Positions 1-11,100 of a stretch of DNA of 64,000 bases are shown one piece after another. This DNA comes from an uncultured Vicinamibacterales bacterium (GTDB lineage: Bacteria; Acidobacteriota; Vicinamibacteria; Vicinamibacterales; UBA8438). The notes beneath the pieces were generated by a model. That model searched no databases and was not told where the DNA came from. It saw only the letters and a list, made by a program, of their open reading frames with translations. Position numbers and translations under genes: made by a program. The DNA lies in NCBI GenBank assembly GCA_958295905.1, contig CATQHG010000001.1, positions 1 to 64,000 of the forward strand. Direction: 5' to 3'. Position 1 is the stretch's first letter. Each line of letters starts with the position of its first letter.

Positions 1-176
1 CGGCTATAATCAGCGCCGACCGGCGGCCGGCTCCGGTTCGAGGGCGTCCGAGCCGTAATCGACGGCGGCGGCGGGGCGGGTCACGCCGCGGCGACGGCTT
101 CGAGCGCCGCGGCCCGTCATCCGTCCCGCCCGTGCCGACCGGCCTTCTGTTCCCGGCAGAGAGGCGTTACCGACTC

Positions 177-1133
177 GTGCTCTACGACATCGTCCTCATC
201 GTCCTCGGTCTCGGTCTGGTCGCGAAGGGCGGCGACCTGTTCGTCGACTCGAGCATCTACATCGGACAGGCGCTGCGAATCCCCCGGTTCGTCATCGGCG
301 GGACGCTGGTGAGCCTGGCCACCACCACCCCCGAGCTGGTGGTCTCGGCGATGGCGAGCAGCGTCGGCGACACCGGCATCGCGCTGGGGAACGCGATCGG
401 GTCCTGCATCTGCAACATCGGGCTGATCGTCGGCACCGTCTCCCTGCTGACCCCGGTGGAGGTGGAGAAGCGCGACTTCGTCCGACGGGCGGCGTGGATG
501 GTCTCGGCCGGGGTGCTCGTCGTCGTCTTCACCTGGGACCGGACGCTGAGCCGTCCCCTCGCCGCGGTCCTGCTGGCCCTGGCGTTCGCGTACCTCGCCT
601 GGGACTATCTCGGCATCCGCCGCCGGCGCGCCGAGACCGCGGGCGGCCCCGAGCCGGAGACGAGCGGGCTGACCCGGGCCATCGGCCTGTTCGTCCTCGG
701 GGCGGCCCTCATCGTGGTCGGCAGCCGTTTCCTTGTCGACTCGGGTCAGGCGCTGGCCGCGGCCCTCGGGGTCCCGTCGGTCATCATCGGGCTGTCGGTG
801 GTGGCCATCGGGACGTCGCTGCCCGAGCTGGTGACCGGGGTCTCCGCGGCTCGCAAGGGGGTCCCGGACCTGTCGCTGGGCAACATCCTCGGCGCGAACG
901 TCCTCAACCTCTACCTCATCGTCGGCCTGTCCGGCGCCATCAACCCGTTGTCGCTCGACGTCTTCACCCAGGTGTACTCGTACGGCTGGCTCGGCGTGTT
1001 CTTCGCCGCGGTCCTCGGTCTGACCGCGCGCACCGGCCACTTCCACCGCCGCGGGGGCCTGCTCCTGCTGGCCCTCTACGCCGTCTACGTGACCGGTCTC
1101 GTCCTCGTGCCGGCGCTCTCGTCGGGCGCGTGA
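177..1133 (+). CDS. Na+/Ca2+ exchanger family membrane antiporter (YrbG-like)
   Basis: This is an inner-membrane cation antiporter of the Ca2+:cation antiporter (CaCA) family, which exchanges Ca2+ for Na+ or H+. The two inverted alpha-repeats are visible: 'ATTTPELVVS' with 'GNAIGSCICNIGLI' in the first half, and 'GTSLPELVTG' with 'GNILGANVLNLYLI' in the second. The acidic residue after TxxPE is the cation ligand in this family. About ten hydrophobic segments fill the 318-residue protein, which is normal length. GTG at 177 is preferred over the in-frame GTG at 132 because it starts directly before the first membrane helix, as YrbG proteins do, and a GAGAGG lies 12 bases upstream. It stands alone with about 0.8 kb of non-coding DNA downstream. 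The family call is firm; the ion specificity is inferred. Confidence 0.9.
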   Translation: MLYDIVLIVLGLGLVAKGGDLFVDSSIYIGQALRIPRFVIGGTLVSLATTTPELVVSAMASSVGDTGIALGNAIGSCICNIGLIVGTVSLLTPVEVEKRDFVRRAAWMVSAGVLVVVFTWDRTLSRPLAAVLLALAFAYLAWDYLGIRRRRAETAGGPEPETSGLTRAIGLFVLGAALIVVGSRFLVDSGQALAAALGVPSVIIGLSVVAIGTSLPELVTGVSAARKGVPDLSLGNILGANVLNLYLIVGLSGAINPLSLDVFTQVYSYGWLGVFFAAVLGLTARTGHFHRRGGLLLLALYAVYVTGLVLVPALSSGA

Positions 1134-1945
1134 GCGTGCCGCGCCGGTCTGTGCCCGCGCCGGCCGGCGGCCGCCCGACGCGCCCGCTGGCGATGGTCCG
1201 CGGACGCCGGCGCCGTTGCCTTCGCCGCGGCGGCGGGCAGACGGCGTTGCGCCGAGTCCGCCGGGTTGGTGGTCAGGCCGGTCAGGCGCCCCGAGCCTAG
1301 ACTACTGGGCTACGCCCAACCGCATGCAGCGCCCCTTCGACCTGGTCGATGTGGGAACGATGGCCGGGGTTCAGGTGCGTCCGAATCGCGGTTTCGTTGA
1401 TGTTGGGCGTCGCGAGCTCCACGTTGGTGATGTCGTGCGCACGCATCGCAGTTATGGAGCGCCAGCTTGGCGGCGGTAACCGGAGGTGCCGGGATTAGCT
1501 CCCGCCCGTCGACCGGCGGGCTCGGTACTTGTCCCGCCACAAATAAACATTAGGATTTTCGCAGAGGATCTCCGACTGGTTGATGGCCGCGAGCGGGAGC
1601 GAACGGGGCAGGAGCGGCCATCGCGGGCGACCGCGAGGACGCGGTGGCACCGACGCCCGAGCGTGAGCCGAAGCCGGTCCGGATCGGCACTCGCAGCGAG
1701 CGGGCCGGGGAACCCGCCGCCGGATAGTTGCTCCAGGTCGATCCGATTCGTGGTCGAGCTGCTCAGAGTCCTTCCGGGTAGAGAAGGCGGTATCATTTCT
1801 GTCGATGTTGTCAGGTCGGCATGGCTCCACCGGGTCGACTACCGGATCCTGCGGCCCGACACGGCCGACCGCCCACTAGATTGCCGGGACGTGGACCACG
1901 CTGCGATGGATGCGCCCCCAAGTCTCCAATGTCGCTTGTAGCCCG
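1134..1945. other. intergenic region before the defence operon
   Basis: About 810 bases separate the exchanger from the restriction operon. Open frames here have no recognisable family or ribosome-binding site, apart from a weak 49-codon minus-strand frame at 1297-1446. The stretch around 1530-1560 is AT-richer than its surroundings. I see no tRNA, repeat array or clear promoter. It is probably the left junction of the acquired defence operon. Confidence 0.4.
1297..1446 (-). CDS. small unrecognised ORF, possibly a gene remnant
   Basis: A 49-codon minus-strand frame runs from ATG at 1446 to TAG at 1297. Its product is balanced in composition (MRAHDITNVELATPNINETA at the N-terminus) and, unlike most antisense frames here, is not arginine- or proline-rich. 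No ribosome-binding site is clear and I do not recognise a family. It could be the last exon-like remnant of a larger gene destroyed at the left edge of the defence island. Confidence 0.2.
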   Translation of the reverse strand: MRAHDITNVELATPNINETAIRTHLNPGHRSHIDQVEGALHAVGRSPVV

Positions 1946-4900
1946 ATGAGAATCGTCAGCAACGTCGGCACGGATCGTATCGTTGACCTGATTCGGCCGT
2001 GGTGTCAGGGTGGTCATCGCATTGACGTGGTCACGCCGACGCTCTCCCTGTTCGCTTTTGGTGAACTGATGGACGAGCTGTCCTGTGTCGAGAAGACGCG
2101 TCTCGTCCTGCCTCCCGACGACGCGGATCTCCGGTTGCTCGGTGCCGGTGCGGACCGTGCGACGCGCAACCGCCTGCAGGGACGCTGGTTGGCGAGACGG
2201 TGCGCCAAATGGATCGAGAACAGCGTGGAGCTGCGCCGGACGGATCGGCCCGCACCGCAAGGAACGGTGGTGCTGCGAGATACCGGCGCAACACCCCGAC
2301 AGGTCGTATCCGGTGCGTTCTCGTTCGACACCGGTGGTCTTGGCATCGCGCCTAGCAATCCCTTCGGCCTGATTCAGGCGTCTGATGATCTGGATGAATG
2401 TACCCGTCTCGGGACTTGGTTCGACCAGCTATGGTCCGGCCTCGGGACCGACACCGGCACGCGGGCCGGTGTGGTGGCCGCCTTGCGAGCGCTGGCGGCC
2501 GACCGGGACCCGCTCGGCGTCTATGCCCTGATCCTGCGCCATCTCTTCGAGGGGCAGGACGACGGACTGGACGAGGAGCAGGTCGTCAATTCCGCCACGG
2601 GCATTCGCAAGACGGAGGTCTGGCGAAGGCTCTACAAGTTCCAGCGCGATGGAGTGGTCGGCGCCATCGACAAGCTCGGCCGTTTCGGCGGCTGCATCAT
2701 CGCCGACAGTGTGGGGCTCGGGAAGACCTTCGAGGCGCTGGCCGTCATCAAGTACCACGAGCTGCGGAACGACCGCGTGCTGGTGCTGTGTCCGAAGCGG
2801 CTGCGCGACAACTGGAGCCTCTACCGCACCAACGACCGGCGCAACGTGCTGGCTGACGACCGTTTCAGCTACGACATCCTGAACCACACGGATCTGTCAC
2901 GCGCCGGCGGTCTGTCCGGCGACATCGATCTCGCTCATCTCAACTGGGGCAACTACGATCTGGTAGTCATCGACGAATCGCACAACTTCCGCAACAAGAA
3001 GACGCCGCGCCAAGGAGGCGAGACCCGCTACGATCGGTTGCTGCATCGCATCATCCGCCACGGCGTCAAGACGCGTGTCCTGATGCTGTCGGCCACGCCA
3101 GTCAACAACCGGCTGGCCGACCTCCGCAACCAAGTCGCGTTCGCGGCCGAAGGCGACGACAGAGCGCTGGCTGATCACGGCGTCGCGAGCATCGACGGAA
3201 CGACCCGGCTCGCGCAGAAGCAGTTCAACCGCTGGTTGAAGCTGGATGACGCGGAACGGACGCCGACGCGGCTGGTGGAGATGCTCGGATTCGACTACTT
3301 CACGCTGCTCGACCGCTTCACCATCGCGAGGTCGCGCCGGCACGTCGAGAAGTACTACGGCACTGCCGAGACGGGCCGGTTCCCGGACCGCCTCAAGCCG
3401 CTGAACGTCAAGCCGGATGTCGACCGCGCGGGGGCGTTTCCTTCCATTCGCGACATCAACCAAGAGATTCGCCGCCTGCACCTGGCGGCGTTTGCGCCAC
3501 TGCGGTACGTGTTGCCGCACAAGCACGACGCGTACGATGCGAAGTACAGCACCCGTCTCGAACAGCGCGCGGGGTTCTTCCGACAACTGGATCGCGAAGA
3601 GAGCCTCATTCACCTGATGCGGGTGAACCTGCTCAAGCGGATGGAAAGCTCGGTAACGTCGTTTGCGCTAACCGTGCAGCGTCAGCTCGCCAACGTCGAT
3701 GCGATGTTGGCACGCATCGACGCGCAGACCACCGAGGTCGAGGAACTCGACATTGCGGACGTGGAGATCAACGACCCGGCATTCGAGAGTCTGCTGGTCG
3801 GCCGGAAGGTCAAGGTTCTGCTACAGGACGTCGACCCCGTTCGCTGGAAACAGGACCTTGTCGATGATCGCGATCGTCTCGCGGCGCTGCATGCGGCGGC
3901 CGCGGAGATCAGCGCTGCGCGGGACGCCAAGCTTGAGACGCTGCGCCGGATGATCGCACAGAAACACCGCAACCCGATCAACCCGGGCAACCGCAAGGTC
4001 ATCGTCTTCACCGCGTTCGCGGACACTGCCCGCTACCTTTACGGCGAACTGGCGCCCTGGGCCGGCGACACCCTGGGCGTGGACTCCGCGCTCGTCACCG
4101 GTTCCGGGGGCAATCGCACGACGGCGGTCGATCTGCGGAAGGACCTGGCTTCGATTCTGGGCGCCTTCGCACCGCGCGCCAGGGAGCGTCCGGATGATTT
4201 GGCGGAAGAGGGGGAGCTGGACCTCTTGATCGCGACCGATTGCATCTCCGAGGGGCAGAATCTGCAGGACTGCGACTGGCTGGTCAACTACGACATCCAC
4301 TGGAACCCGGTGCGTATCATCCAGCGCTTCGGCCGGATCGACCGCATCGGGTCGCCCAACGCCTGCATCCAGTTGGTGAACTTTTGGCCGAACCTGGAGC
4401 TCGAGGAGTACTTGACTCTGGAACAGCGCGTGAGCGGCCGCATGGTGCTTCTCGATGTCTCCGCGACCGGAGAGGAGAATGTGATCGAGCGGCAATCGGG
4501 CGACCCGATGAACGATCTGGAGTACCGGCGCAAGCAGTTGCTCAAGCTGCAGGAAGCGGTCATTGATCTGGAGGACTTGTCGTCCGGCGTGTCCATCGCT
4601 GATCTGACCTTGACCGACTTTCGCCTCGATCTGGCTGAGTACCTGCGGGGGCATCCCGGCACGCTGGACCGAATGCCGCTCGGTGCGCACGCCGTCACCA
4701 CCACAAGAGAGTCCCAGGTGCCTTCCGGGATCGTGTTCTGCCTTCGGGCCGAAGGACGCACCGCGTCACAGCCGGCAGATTCCGGCCCCGTACTATCTGG
4801 TGCATGTCGGCGACGATGGCGCCGTGCTGTTGCCGTTCACCCAGGCCAGACAGATCCTGGACCGGCTCAAGCATCTCTGTTTGGGCCGGGAGGTTCCTGA

Positions 4901-5132
4901 TGAATCCGCGTGGACCCGGTTCGACGCGGCGACGCGCGGCGGGAGGGACATGCGGGCGCCGCAACAGCTTCTGGCCGCGGCCATCGCCTCCATCGCAGGC
5001 AAGAGCGAGCAGCGGGCCGTCGCCAGCCTATTCTCACCCGGCGGCACCCACGCCATGACCGGTGAGTTCGCAAGCATCGAAGACTTCGAGGTGATCGCTT
5101 TTGTCGTCGTGCTGCCGGGAGGTGCCGAGTGA
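1946..5132 (+). CDS. SNF2-type helicase of a restriction operon, with one frameshift near the C-terminus
   Basis: This is a superfamily 2 DNA helicase/translocase, expected to act on DNA in the cytoplasm with the neighbouring Mod and Res proteins. Visible motifs, numbered from the ATG at 1910, are Walker A 'DSVGLGKT' (about 266-273), Walker B 'VVIDESHNF' (about 354-362), motif III 'LMLSATPVNN', and C-terminal helicase motifs 'LLIATDCISEGQNLQ' and 'RIIQRFGRIDRIGSPN'. The first 200 residues look like the PLD-like N-domain of such helicases. ATG 1946 ('MRIVSNVGTDRIVDLI') is chosen as the better N-terminus; ATG 1910 is in frame. The original frame ends at 4900 with an arginine-rich tail. Between about 4745 and 4790 the coding signal moves to the +1 frame ('APYYLVHVGDDGAVLL') and runs to TGA 5130-5132, which overlaps the next start. 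The gene is either broken or the base is an assembly error. Confidence 0.85.
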
Positions 5133-5887
5133 CCATTTTCGATCTCGTCCACGTCCTTGCCCTGCCAGCCGGCGCCCGGGTCGACCGACGAGTGCCGAAG
5201 GCGTTGCTGCTGCAGCACGGCGCGCCCACTGCCGCCGACAAGCGGCGGATCACGGACGGCATCCAGGAGATCCGCTGGCTGGCCGTCCTAAAGCCGGCGA
5301 CCGTCGGGATTGCCGCATATCGGGACGCCGTGCGAGAGTACCTGGAGATCGCTGTGCTGACCCTTACACTCCGGCCCGGCGTGGCGGCCGAGCGCCTCAT
5401 GGAACTGATGCATCGAGCCGTTCCCTACCCGGTGGTGCTGATCACGTGGCACGACGGTCTACCGAATCTCAGCCTTGCGCACAAGCGATGGGCTCAGAAC
5501 GACCACGGCCAAGTCGTGTTGGATGGCGAGATCGTTACGGTTCCGCTGCCGTGGGGCGCGCACGACGCACTTGCAGGTGCGTTCCTGGATGCCGTGGCTC
5601 TCCCCAATCAGCCGCGGACCAGCCTGTACACAGTCTACGCAGGCTGGATCGACACGGCGTTCGCGTTCCTCGCCGCCCGGGTCACGGGCGTCTTTTCACC
5701 GCCAGCCTGCCCGGCGGACGCGGCGATCCGCAGGGTGGCCTTGCGGGAGTACGAACGCCTCGAATCGACCATCGCCGCGCTGCGAACCGACGCCGTCCGA
5801 GCATGCCAGCTCTCGCGGCGCGTGGCGATCAACCTGGAGATCCGGCGCCTCTGCGCGGAGCGGGACGCCGCGCGGACCCGGCTATAG
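5129..5887 (+). CDS. DUF4391-family protein of the type III-like restriction operon
   Basis: This 252-residue protein matches the DUF4391 pattern: an N-terminal 'RVDRRVPKALLLQHG' stretch followed by 'ADKRRITDGIQEIRWLAVLK', then a mixed alpha/beta core and a helical C-terminus. DUF4391 proteins are found between a helicase and a type III-like methyltransferase in restriction-associated operons, but their biochemical role is not known to me. The GTG start at 5129 overlaps the stop of the repaired upstream helicase frame (GTGA), which implies translational coupling. It also supports the helicase originally ending at 5132. The gene ends 14 bases before the methyltransferase start. The family call rests on recall of the pattern and should be tested with a profile search. 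Confidence 0.75.
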   Translation: MTIFDLVHVLALPAGARVDRRVPKALLLQHGAPTAADKRRITDGIQEIRWLAVLKPATVGIAAYRDAVREYLEIAVLTLTLRPGVAAERLMELMHRAVPYPVVLITWHDGLPNLSLAHKRWAQNDHGQVVLDGEIVTVPLPWGAHDALAGAFLDAVALPNQPRTSLYTVYAGWIDTAFAFLAARVTGVFSPPACPADAAIRRVALREYERLESTIAALRTDAVRACQLSRRVAINLEIRRLCAERDAARTRL

Positions 5888-5901
5888 CCACGGGACGACC
5901 G

Positions 5902-7908
5902 ATGAAGACGCTGACGCCCAACGACCCGGAAACACGCTCCACCGATGTCGTAGCCGAGAACGTCGACCGATTGAAGGCGCTGTTCCCCGAAGCCGTCACC
6001 GAAGGCAAAATCGACTTCGATACGCTGCGACAACTTCTCGGCGGCGAGATCGAGGAACGCGAAGAGAAGTACGGCCTCAACTGGAACGGGAAACGCAGGG
6101 CCCGCCAGCTCGCATTGACCCCGTCGACCGGCACACTGCGTCCGAGTCCGGAGGACAGCGTCGACTGGGGAACCACGAGGAACCTCATCGTCGAGGGGGA
6201 TAATCTGGAGGTGCTGAAGCTGCTCCAGAAGAGCTACGCAGGGAAGGTGAAGTTGATCTACATCGATCCGCCTTACAACACCGGAAAGGATTTCATCTAT
6301 CCGGACAATTACCGGAACAGCATTCAACACTACCTGGAAGTGACTGGCCAGCGTGACGGCGGCAACAGGATGCTTTCATCCAACACCGAGACCTCCGGAC
6401 GGTTCCATACGGATTGGCTCAATATGATGTATCCGCGCTTGAAATTGGCGCGATTTATGCTTAGACGCGACGGTGCCCTATTTCTGTCCTGCGACGAAAT
6501 GGAGCATCCGCGCGTCAGGATAGTGATGGACGAAGTGTTCGGCCAAGAGAATTTCGTAGCAGACATGATCTGGGCGGCGGGCCGAAAGAACGATTCTCGG
6601 CTAATATCAATTTCCCACCAGTACATTGTTTGTTATGCTTCAGATGCCAGATTCCTCTCTGACCAGAAAATCACGTGGAGACAGAAGAAGAAGGGGCTGA
6701 ATGAAATTTACGCGCAGCACCGGAAGCTCTTGAAAGTTCACGGCGACAACTATAGAGCGGCCTCCAATGCCTTGAAGAGCTGGTTCCGGGATCTGCCGGC
6801 CTCGCACCCGGCGAGGGACCACAAGCACTATTGTCATATAGACCAGATGGGCGTCTACTTTCCGGCTGATATTTCGTGGCCCGGTGGAGGTGGACCGAAG
6901 TATGAAGTACTGCATCCGAAGACGGGAAAACCGGTTGCCGTGCCGTCGCGGGGATGGATGACCAGCGACCCGCGGAAGATGCACGCGTGGGTCGCTGGTG
7001 ACCGAGTGCATTTCGGTCCGGACGAGACGTCGGTGCCTTGCATAAAATCATATCTCAAGGATCGCGAATTCCAGGCTCCCTATAGCGTATTTTACCAAGA
7101 CGGCAGGGCGGCGTCGAAACGACTTAGAACACTGATGGGATGTGATTGTTTTGATTTTCCAAAAGACGAGGGCGTGATTCAGGAACTCGTCGCGATGATG
7201 TCGAGTAGTGACGATACCGTAATGGACTTTTTCGCGGGATCCGGCACAACCGGCCATGCCGTGATGGCCCAGAACGCGGACGACGGCGGTACGCGCCGTT
7301 ACATCTTGGTTCAGCTTCCCGAACCTCTCGATCCCGAAAATGGGAGACAGAAGATCGGTGCCGCCTTCTGTGACGATATTGGCAGGAAGCGCAATATCGC
7401 CGAGTTGACCAAGGAACGGTTGCGTCGAGCAGCGAAGCGTCTGCGCGATAGTGACTCGGGCGACGCCGCGGGCGATCTCGGGTTTCGTGTTTTCAAGCTC
7501 GACAGCTCCAACATCCGCGCATGGGAGCCGGATGCCGACGATCTCGAACGCCAACTATTGGCATACTCGGAGCATCTGACTCCAGGCCGAACTGAACAGG
7601 ACGTCCTGTACGAGCTCCTCTTGAAACTCGGTCTCGATCTCTGTGTGCCCATCGAAACGCGGACCATCGCGGGCAAGAAGGTTCACGCCGTCGGCGGCGG
7701 TGCGTTGATCGTCTGTCTTGGCGATGGACTCGATCTGGACGTCGTGGAGACGCTCGCTACCGGCATCATCGCGTGGCGCGAAGAGCTTGACGTGGCCGGG
7801 GATACCCGTGTCGTCTTCAAGGATTCCGGATTTGTCGACGACGTTGCCAAGACGAACATGGCGGCGATACTGCATCAGCGGGGCGTCACGGACGTCAGGA
7901 GCCTGTAG
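5902..7908 (+). CDS. mod: site-specific DNA-methyltransferase, type III Mod-like (adenine-specific)
   Basis: This 668-residue enzyme transfers a methyl group from S-adenosylmethionine to adenine in a specific site. Catalytic motif IV 'YIDPPYNTGKDFIYPDNY' is at about residue 120, and the AdoMet-binding motif I 'MDFFAGSGTTGHAVM' near residue 443. This motif IV-before-motif I order defines the beta class used by type III Mod subunits. The segment between the motifs, about 6400-7200, carries the target recognition domain and is clearly AT-richer than the rest of the gene, suggesting domain replacement. ATG 5902 is chosen because coding similarity starts there; the same frame is open much further upstream but overlaps DUF4391. 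With the helicase, DUF4391, HicA and Res it forms one operon with short gaps. Confidence 0.92.
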   Translation: MKTLTPNDPETRSTDVVAENVDRLKALFPEAVTEGKIDFDTLRQLLGGEIEEREEKYGLNWNGKRRARQLALTPSTGTLRPSPEDSVDWGTTRNLIVEGDNLEVLKLLQKSYAGKVKLIYIDPPYNTGKDFIYPDNYRNSIQHYLEVTGQRDGGNRMLSSNTETSGRFHTDWLNMMYPRLKLARFMLRRDGALFLSCDEMEHPRVRIVMDEVFGQENFVADMIWAAGRKNDSRLISISHQYIVCYASDARFLSDQKITWRQKKKGLNEIYAQHRKLLKVHGDNYRAASNALKSWFRDLPASHPARDHKHYCHIDQMGVYFPADISWPGGGGPKYEVLHPKTGKPVAVPSRGWMTSDPRKMHAWVAGDRVHFGPDETSVPCIKSYLKDREFQAPYSVFYQDGRAASKRLRTLMGCDCFDFPKDEGVIQELVAMMSSSDDTVMDFFAGSGTTGHAVMAQNADDGGTRRYILVQLPEPLDPENGRQKIGAAFCDDIGRKRNIAELTKERLRRAAKRLRDSDSGDAAGDLGFRVFKLDSSNIRAWEPDADDLERQLLAYSEHLTPGRTEQDVLYELLLKLGLDLCVPIETRTIAGKKVHAVGGGALIVCLGDGLDLDVVETLATGIIAWREELDVAGDTRVVFKDSGFVDDVAKTNMAAILHQRGVTDVRSL

Positions 7909-7927
7909 CGGCGGGCGCGTACCGACG

Positions 7928-8182
7928 ATGGCGCGGCAGGAGCGGGTTCAAGAGGACGTACTGGGTGGCAAGTCGGATGCGAACGTCCGCTTCGACGACC
8001 TGCGAAACCTGCTGTTGTCCTTCGGGTTCAAGGAGCGCACGCGGGGGAGCCATCATCTGCTCAGCAGGCGGGGCGTCGCCGAACGTGTCAACTTGCAACG
8101 AGACGGCAGCCATGCGAAGCCATATCAGGTGCGCCAAGTTCGCCGGATCATGCTGAAGTACCGGCTGGCCGGGGAGGAGTGA
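7928..8182 (+). CDS. hicA: HicA-type toxin (mRNA interferase)
   Basis: HicA toxins are small double-stranded-RNA-binding-fold ribonucleases that cleave mRNA and are held inactive by HicB. This 84-residue protein has the hallmark catalytic-histidine region 'GFKERTRGSHHLLSRRG', followed by a basic strand and the C-terminal 'YQVRQVRRIMLKY' helix. It starts 19 bases after mod and its TGA (8180-8182) shares its last base with the ATG of hicB-res, so the pair is translationally coupled as in normal hicAB loci. Finding it between Mod and Res of a restriction operon is unusual. The start could lie a few codons further in; the family call is good. Confidence 0.8.
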   Translation: MARQERVQEDVLGGKSDANVRFDDLRNLLLSFGFKERTRGSHHLLSRRGVAERVNLQRDGSHAKPYQVRQVRRIMLKYRLAGEE

Positions 8183-11100
8183 TGCACAAGTACGAGATCA
8201 TCCTTCGCTGGAGTAAGGAGGATGACGCGTTCGTCGCCGAAGTGCCGGAACTCCCCGGCTGCATGGCGCACGGCCGCACGCAGGAGACGGCGCTCAGAGA
8301 GATCGAGGAGGCGATGCGCCTCTGGATCGAGACGGCGCGCGGGTGCGGCGATCCCGTGCCGGAACCGAAGGGCAAGCGGCTGACTGCTCGCCGGAGCAGG
8401 GCCGGTTTCCCCGACAACGCGCGGATGAAATTCCATTTCGAGCCCGATCTCGACTATCAGCTTCGGGCGATCGACGCGGTGTGCGATCTGTTCCGGGGGC
8501 AGGAGGTCTGCCGGACGGAGTTCACCGTCACGGGGGCCGCCGATGCCCAGGGGCGCCTTGGTTTCGCCGAGAATGGCCTCGGCGTCGGCAACCGCTTGAC
8601 GCTGCTGGACGACGAGATCCTGAAGAACTTGAACGAGGTGCAACTCCGCAACGGCGTGAAGGCGTCGGCGTTGCTCGACTCCGGCGACTTCACGGTTGAG
8701 ATGGAGACCGGAACCGGCAAGACGTACGTCTACCTGCGCACGGTATTCGAACTGAACCGGCGTTTCGGCTTCATGAAGTTCGTCGTCGTCGTCCCGTCCG
8801 TGGCGATCAAGGAGGGGGTGTACAAGAGTCTGCAGATCACGGAGGAGCATTTCAGGAGCCTCTACTCCGGTCAGCCATTCGACTACTTTCTGTACGACTC
8901 GTCGCGGCTCGGGCAGGTACGGAACTTCGCGACCAGCTCGCAGATCCAGATCATGGTGGTGACGGTGGGCGCCATCAACAAGAAGGACGTGAATAACCTG
9001 TACAAGGACAGTGAGAAAACCGGCGGAGAAAGGCCGATCGACCTGATCCGGGCGGCCCGCCCGATCCTGATCGTCGACGAGCCACAGAGTGTCGACGGCG
9101 GTCTCGCAGGGCGCGGAAGGAAGGCGCTGACGGCCATGAACCCGCTCTGCACGCTGCGCTACTCCGCTACGCACGTAGACCAGCACCACATGGTGTACCG
9201 ACTCGACGCGGTCGACGCCTATCAGCGCAAACTGGTTAAGCAGATCGAGGTGGCGTCAGCGACGGTGATGGACGCGCACAACAAGCCGTACGTACGCCTG
9301 TTGTCGACAAGCAACCGGCGCGGGTCGATCAGCGCCCGGATCGAGATCGACGTCGACACGCGCGGCGGTGTCAGGCGCAAGGCGGTCACTGTCCATGACG
9401 GGGATGACCTGGAACAGACGGCGGGCCGGGCGATCTATCACGATTGCTGGGTCGGGGAGATTCGCGTGGCGACGGGTGACGAGTTCCTCGAGCTGCGTGC
9501 GCCGGGCAACGATTGTTTTCTTCGGCCCGGGGAGGCGTACGGCGACGTGGATGCGCTCGCACTTCAGCGCGAAATGATCCGGCGTACGATCAGGGAACAC
9601 TTCGAGAAGGAGAAACGGCTGCGCCCGCAGGGCATCAAGGTGCTCAGCCTGTTCTTCATCGATAGCGTGAACCGCTATCGCCGGTACGACGACGATGGCA
9701 ATCCGGTCAAGGGCGAATACGCAAGAATCTTTGAGGAGGAGTATCGGCGGTTGGCCAAGCATCCTGACTACCACAAGCTCTTCGACGGCGTGGACATCGA
9801 AACGGCCGCCGGCGACGCCCACGACGGCTATTTTTCGATCGACAAGAAGGGCGGCTGGATCGAGCCCGAGCTGAACCGGAACGGGGAGTTAAGGAACCAA
9901 GCCAGCCGCGACGGCGCGGGACGTGCCTACAACCTGATCATGAAGGACAAGGAAAAGCTTCTGAGTCCGGAAGAGCCGCTCATGTTCATCTTCTCGCACT
10001 CGGCGCTGCGCGAGGGGTGGGACAACCCGAACGTCTTCCAGATCTGCTCGCTCCGAGACATGCGCAGCGAGCGACAGCGGCGGCAGACGATAGGTCGTGG
10101 CCTTCGGCTCTGCGTGAACAGCAGCGGCGAACGCCAACGTGGGTTCGACGTCAACACGCTGACCGTCGTCGCCACCGAGAGCTACGAGGAGTTCGCCGAA
10201 CGGCTTCAGCACGAGATCGAGAACGACACCGGGATCCGCTTCGGAATCGTCGAGGCTCACCAGTTCGCCGCGATGACTTCGTTGGACGATAGCGGCCAGC
10301 AGGCTGCTCTCGGGCACGACTGGGCGCAGATCCTGTTGACGCATCTGCGAGCGTCCGGGTACATCGATACCGAAGGAAGGGTCCAAGACCGTCTCAAGCA
10401 GGCGCTCCAGCAGGACTTGGTCGACATTCCGGACGAGTTCGCGGCGCAGCGTGATCAGATAACCGAGATGCTACGGAAATATGCCGGCCGCTTGGAAATC
10501 CGGAACGCGGACGAACGCCGCCCAGTGCGTCCGCGGCAGGCAGTGCTTCACAGCCCGGGGTTCAAGGCTCTATGGGACCGGATCAAGCACAAGACGACCT
10601 ACCGCGTTCGGTTCGACAACGAGAATCTGATCCGCCAATGCACGAAGGCGCTTCGTGACGCGCCGACGATTCCACGCACACGGCTGCAGTGGCGCAAGGC
10701 CGATGTCGCCATCGGCGCTGCCGGCGTCGAGGCTACCGAGCGCGAAGGAGCCGCGACCGACACCTTGCGGGAGACGGATATTGAGTTGCCGGACCTGATC
10801 ACGACCTTGCAAGACCGCACCCAACTCACGCGGCGGAGCATCTGCCGCATTCTCGCCGGGAGCCGACGGCTGAGCGACTTCAGGCACAACCCGCAGCGTT
10901 TCATCGAGATCGCCGCGCGGGCGATCGGCGAATGCAAGCGGCGCGCCCTGGTGGACGGTGTCAAGTACCAGCCCCTTGGGAAAGACCACTACTACGCGCA
11001 GGAGCTATTCGAAAAGGAGGAGCTCACCGGATACTTGAAGAACATGCTGCAGGAGACTCGGAAGTCGGTGTACGAACACGTTATATACGATTCGGGAACC

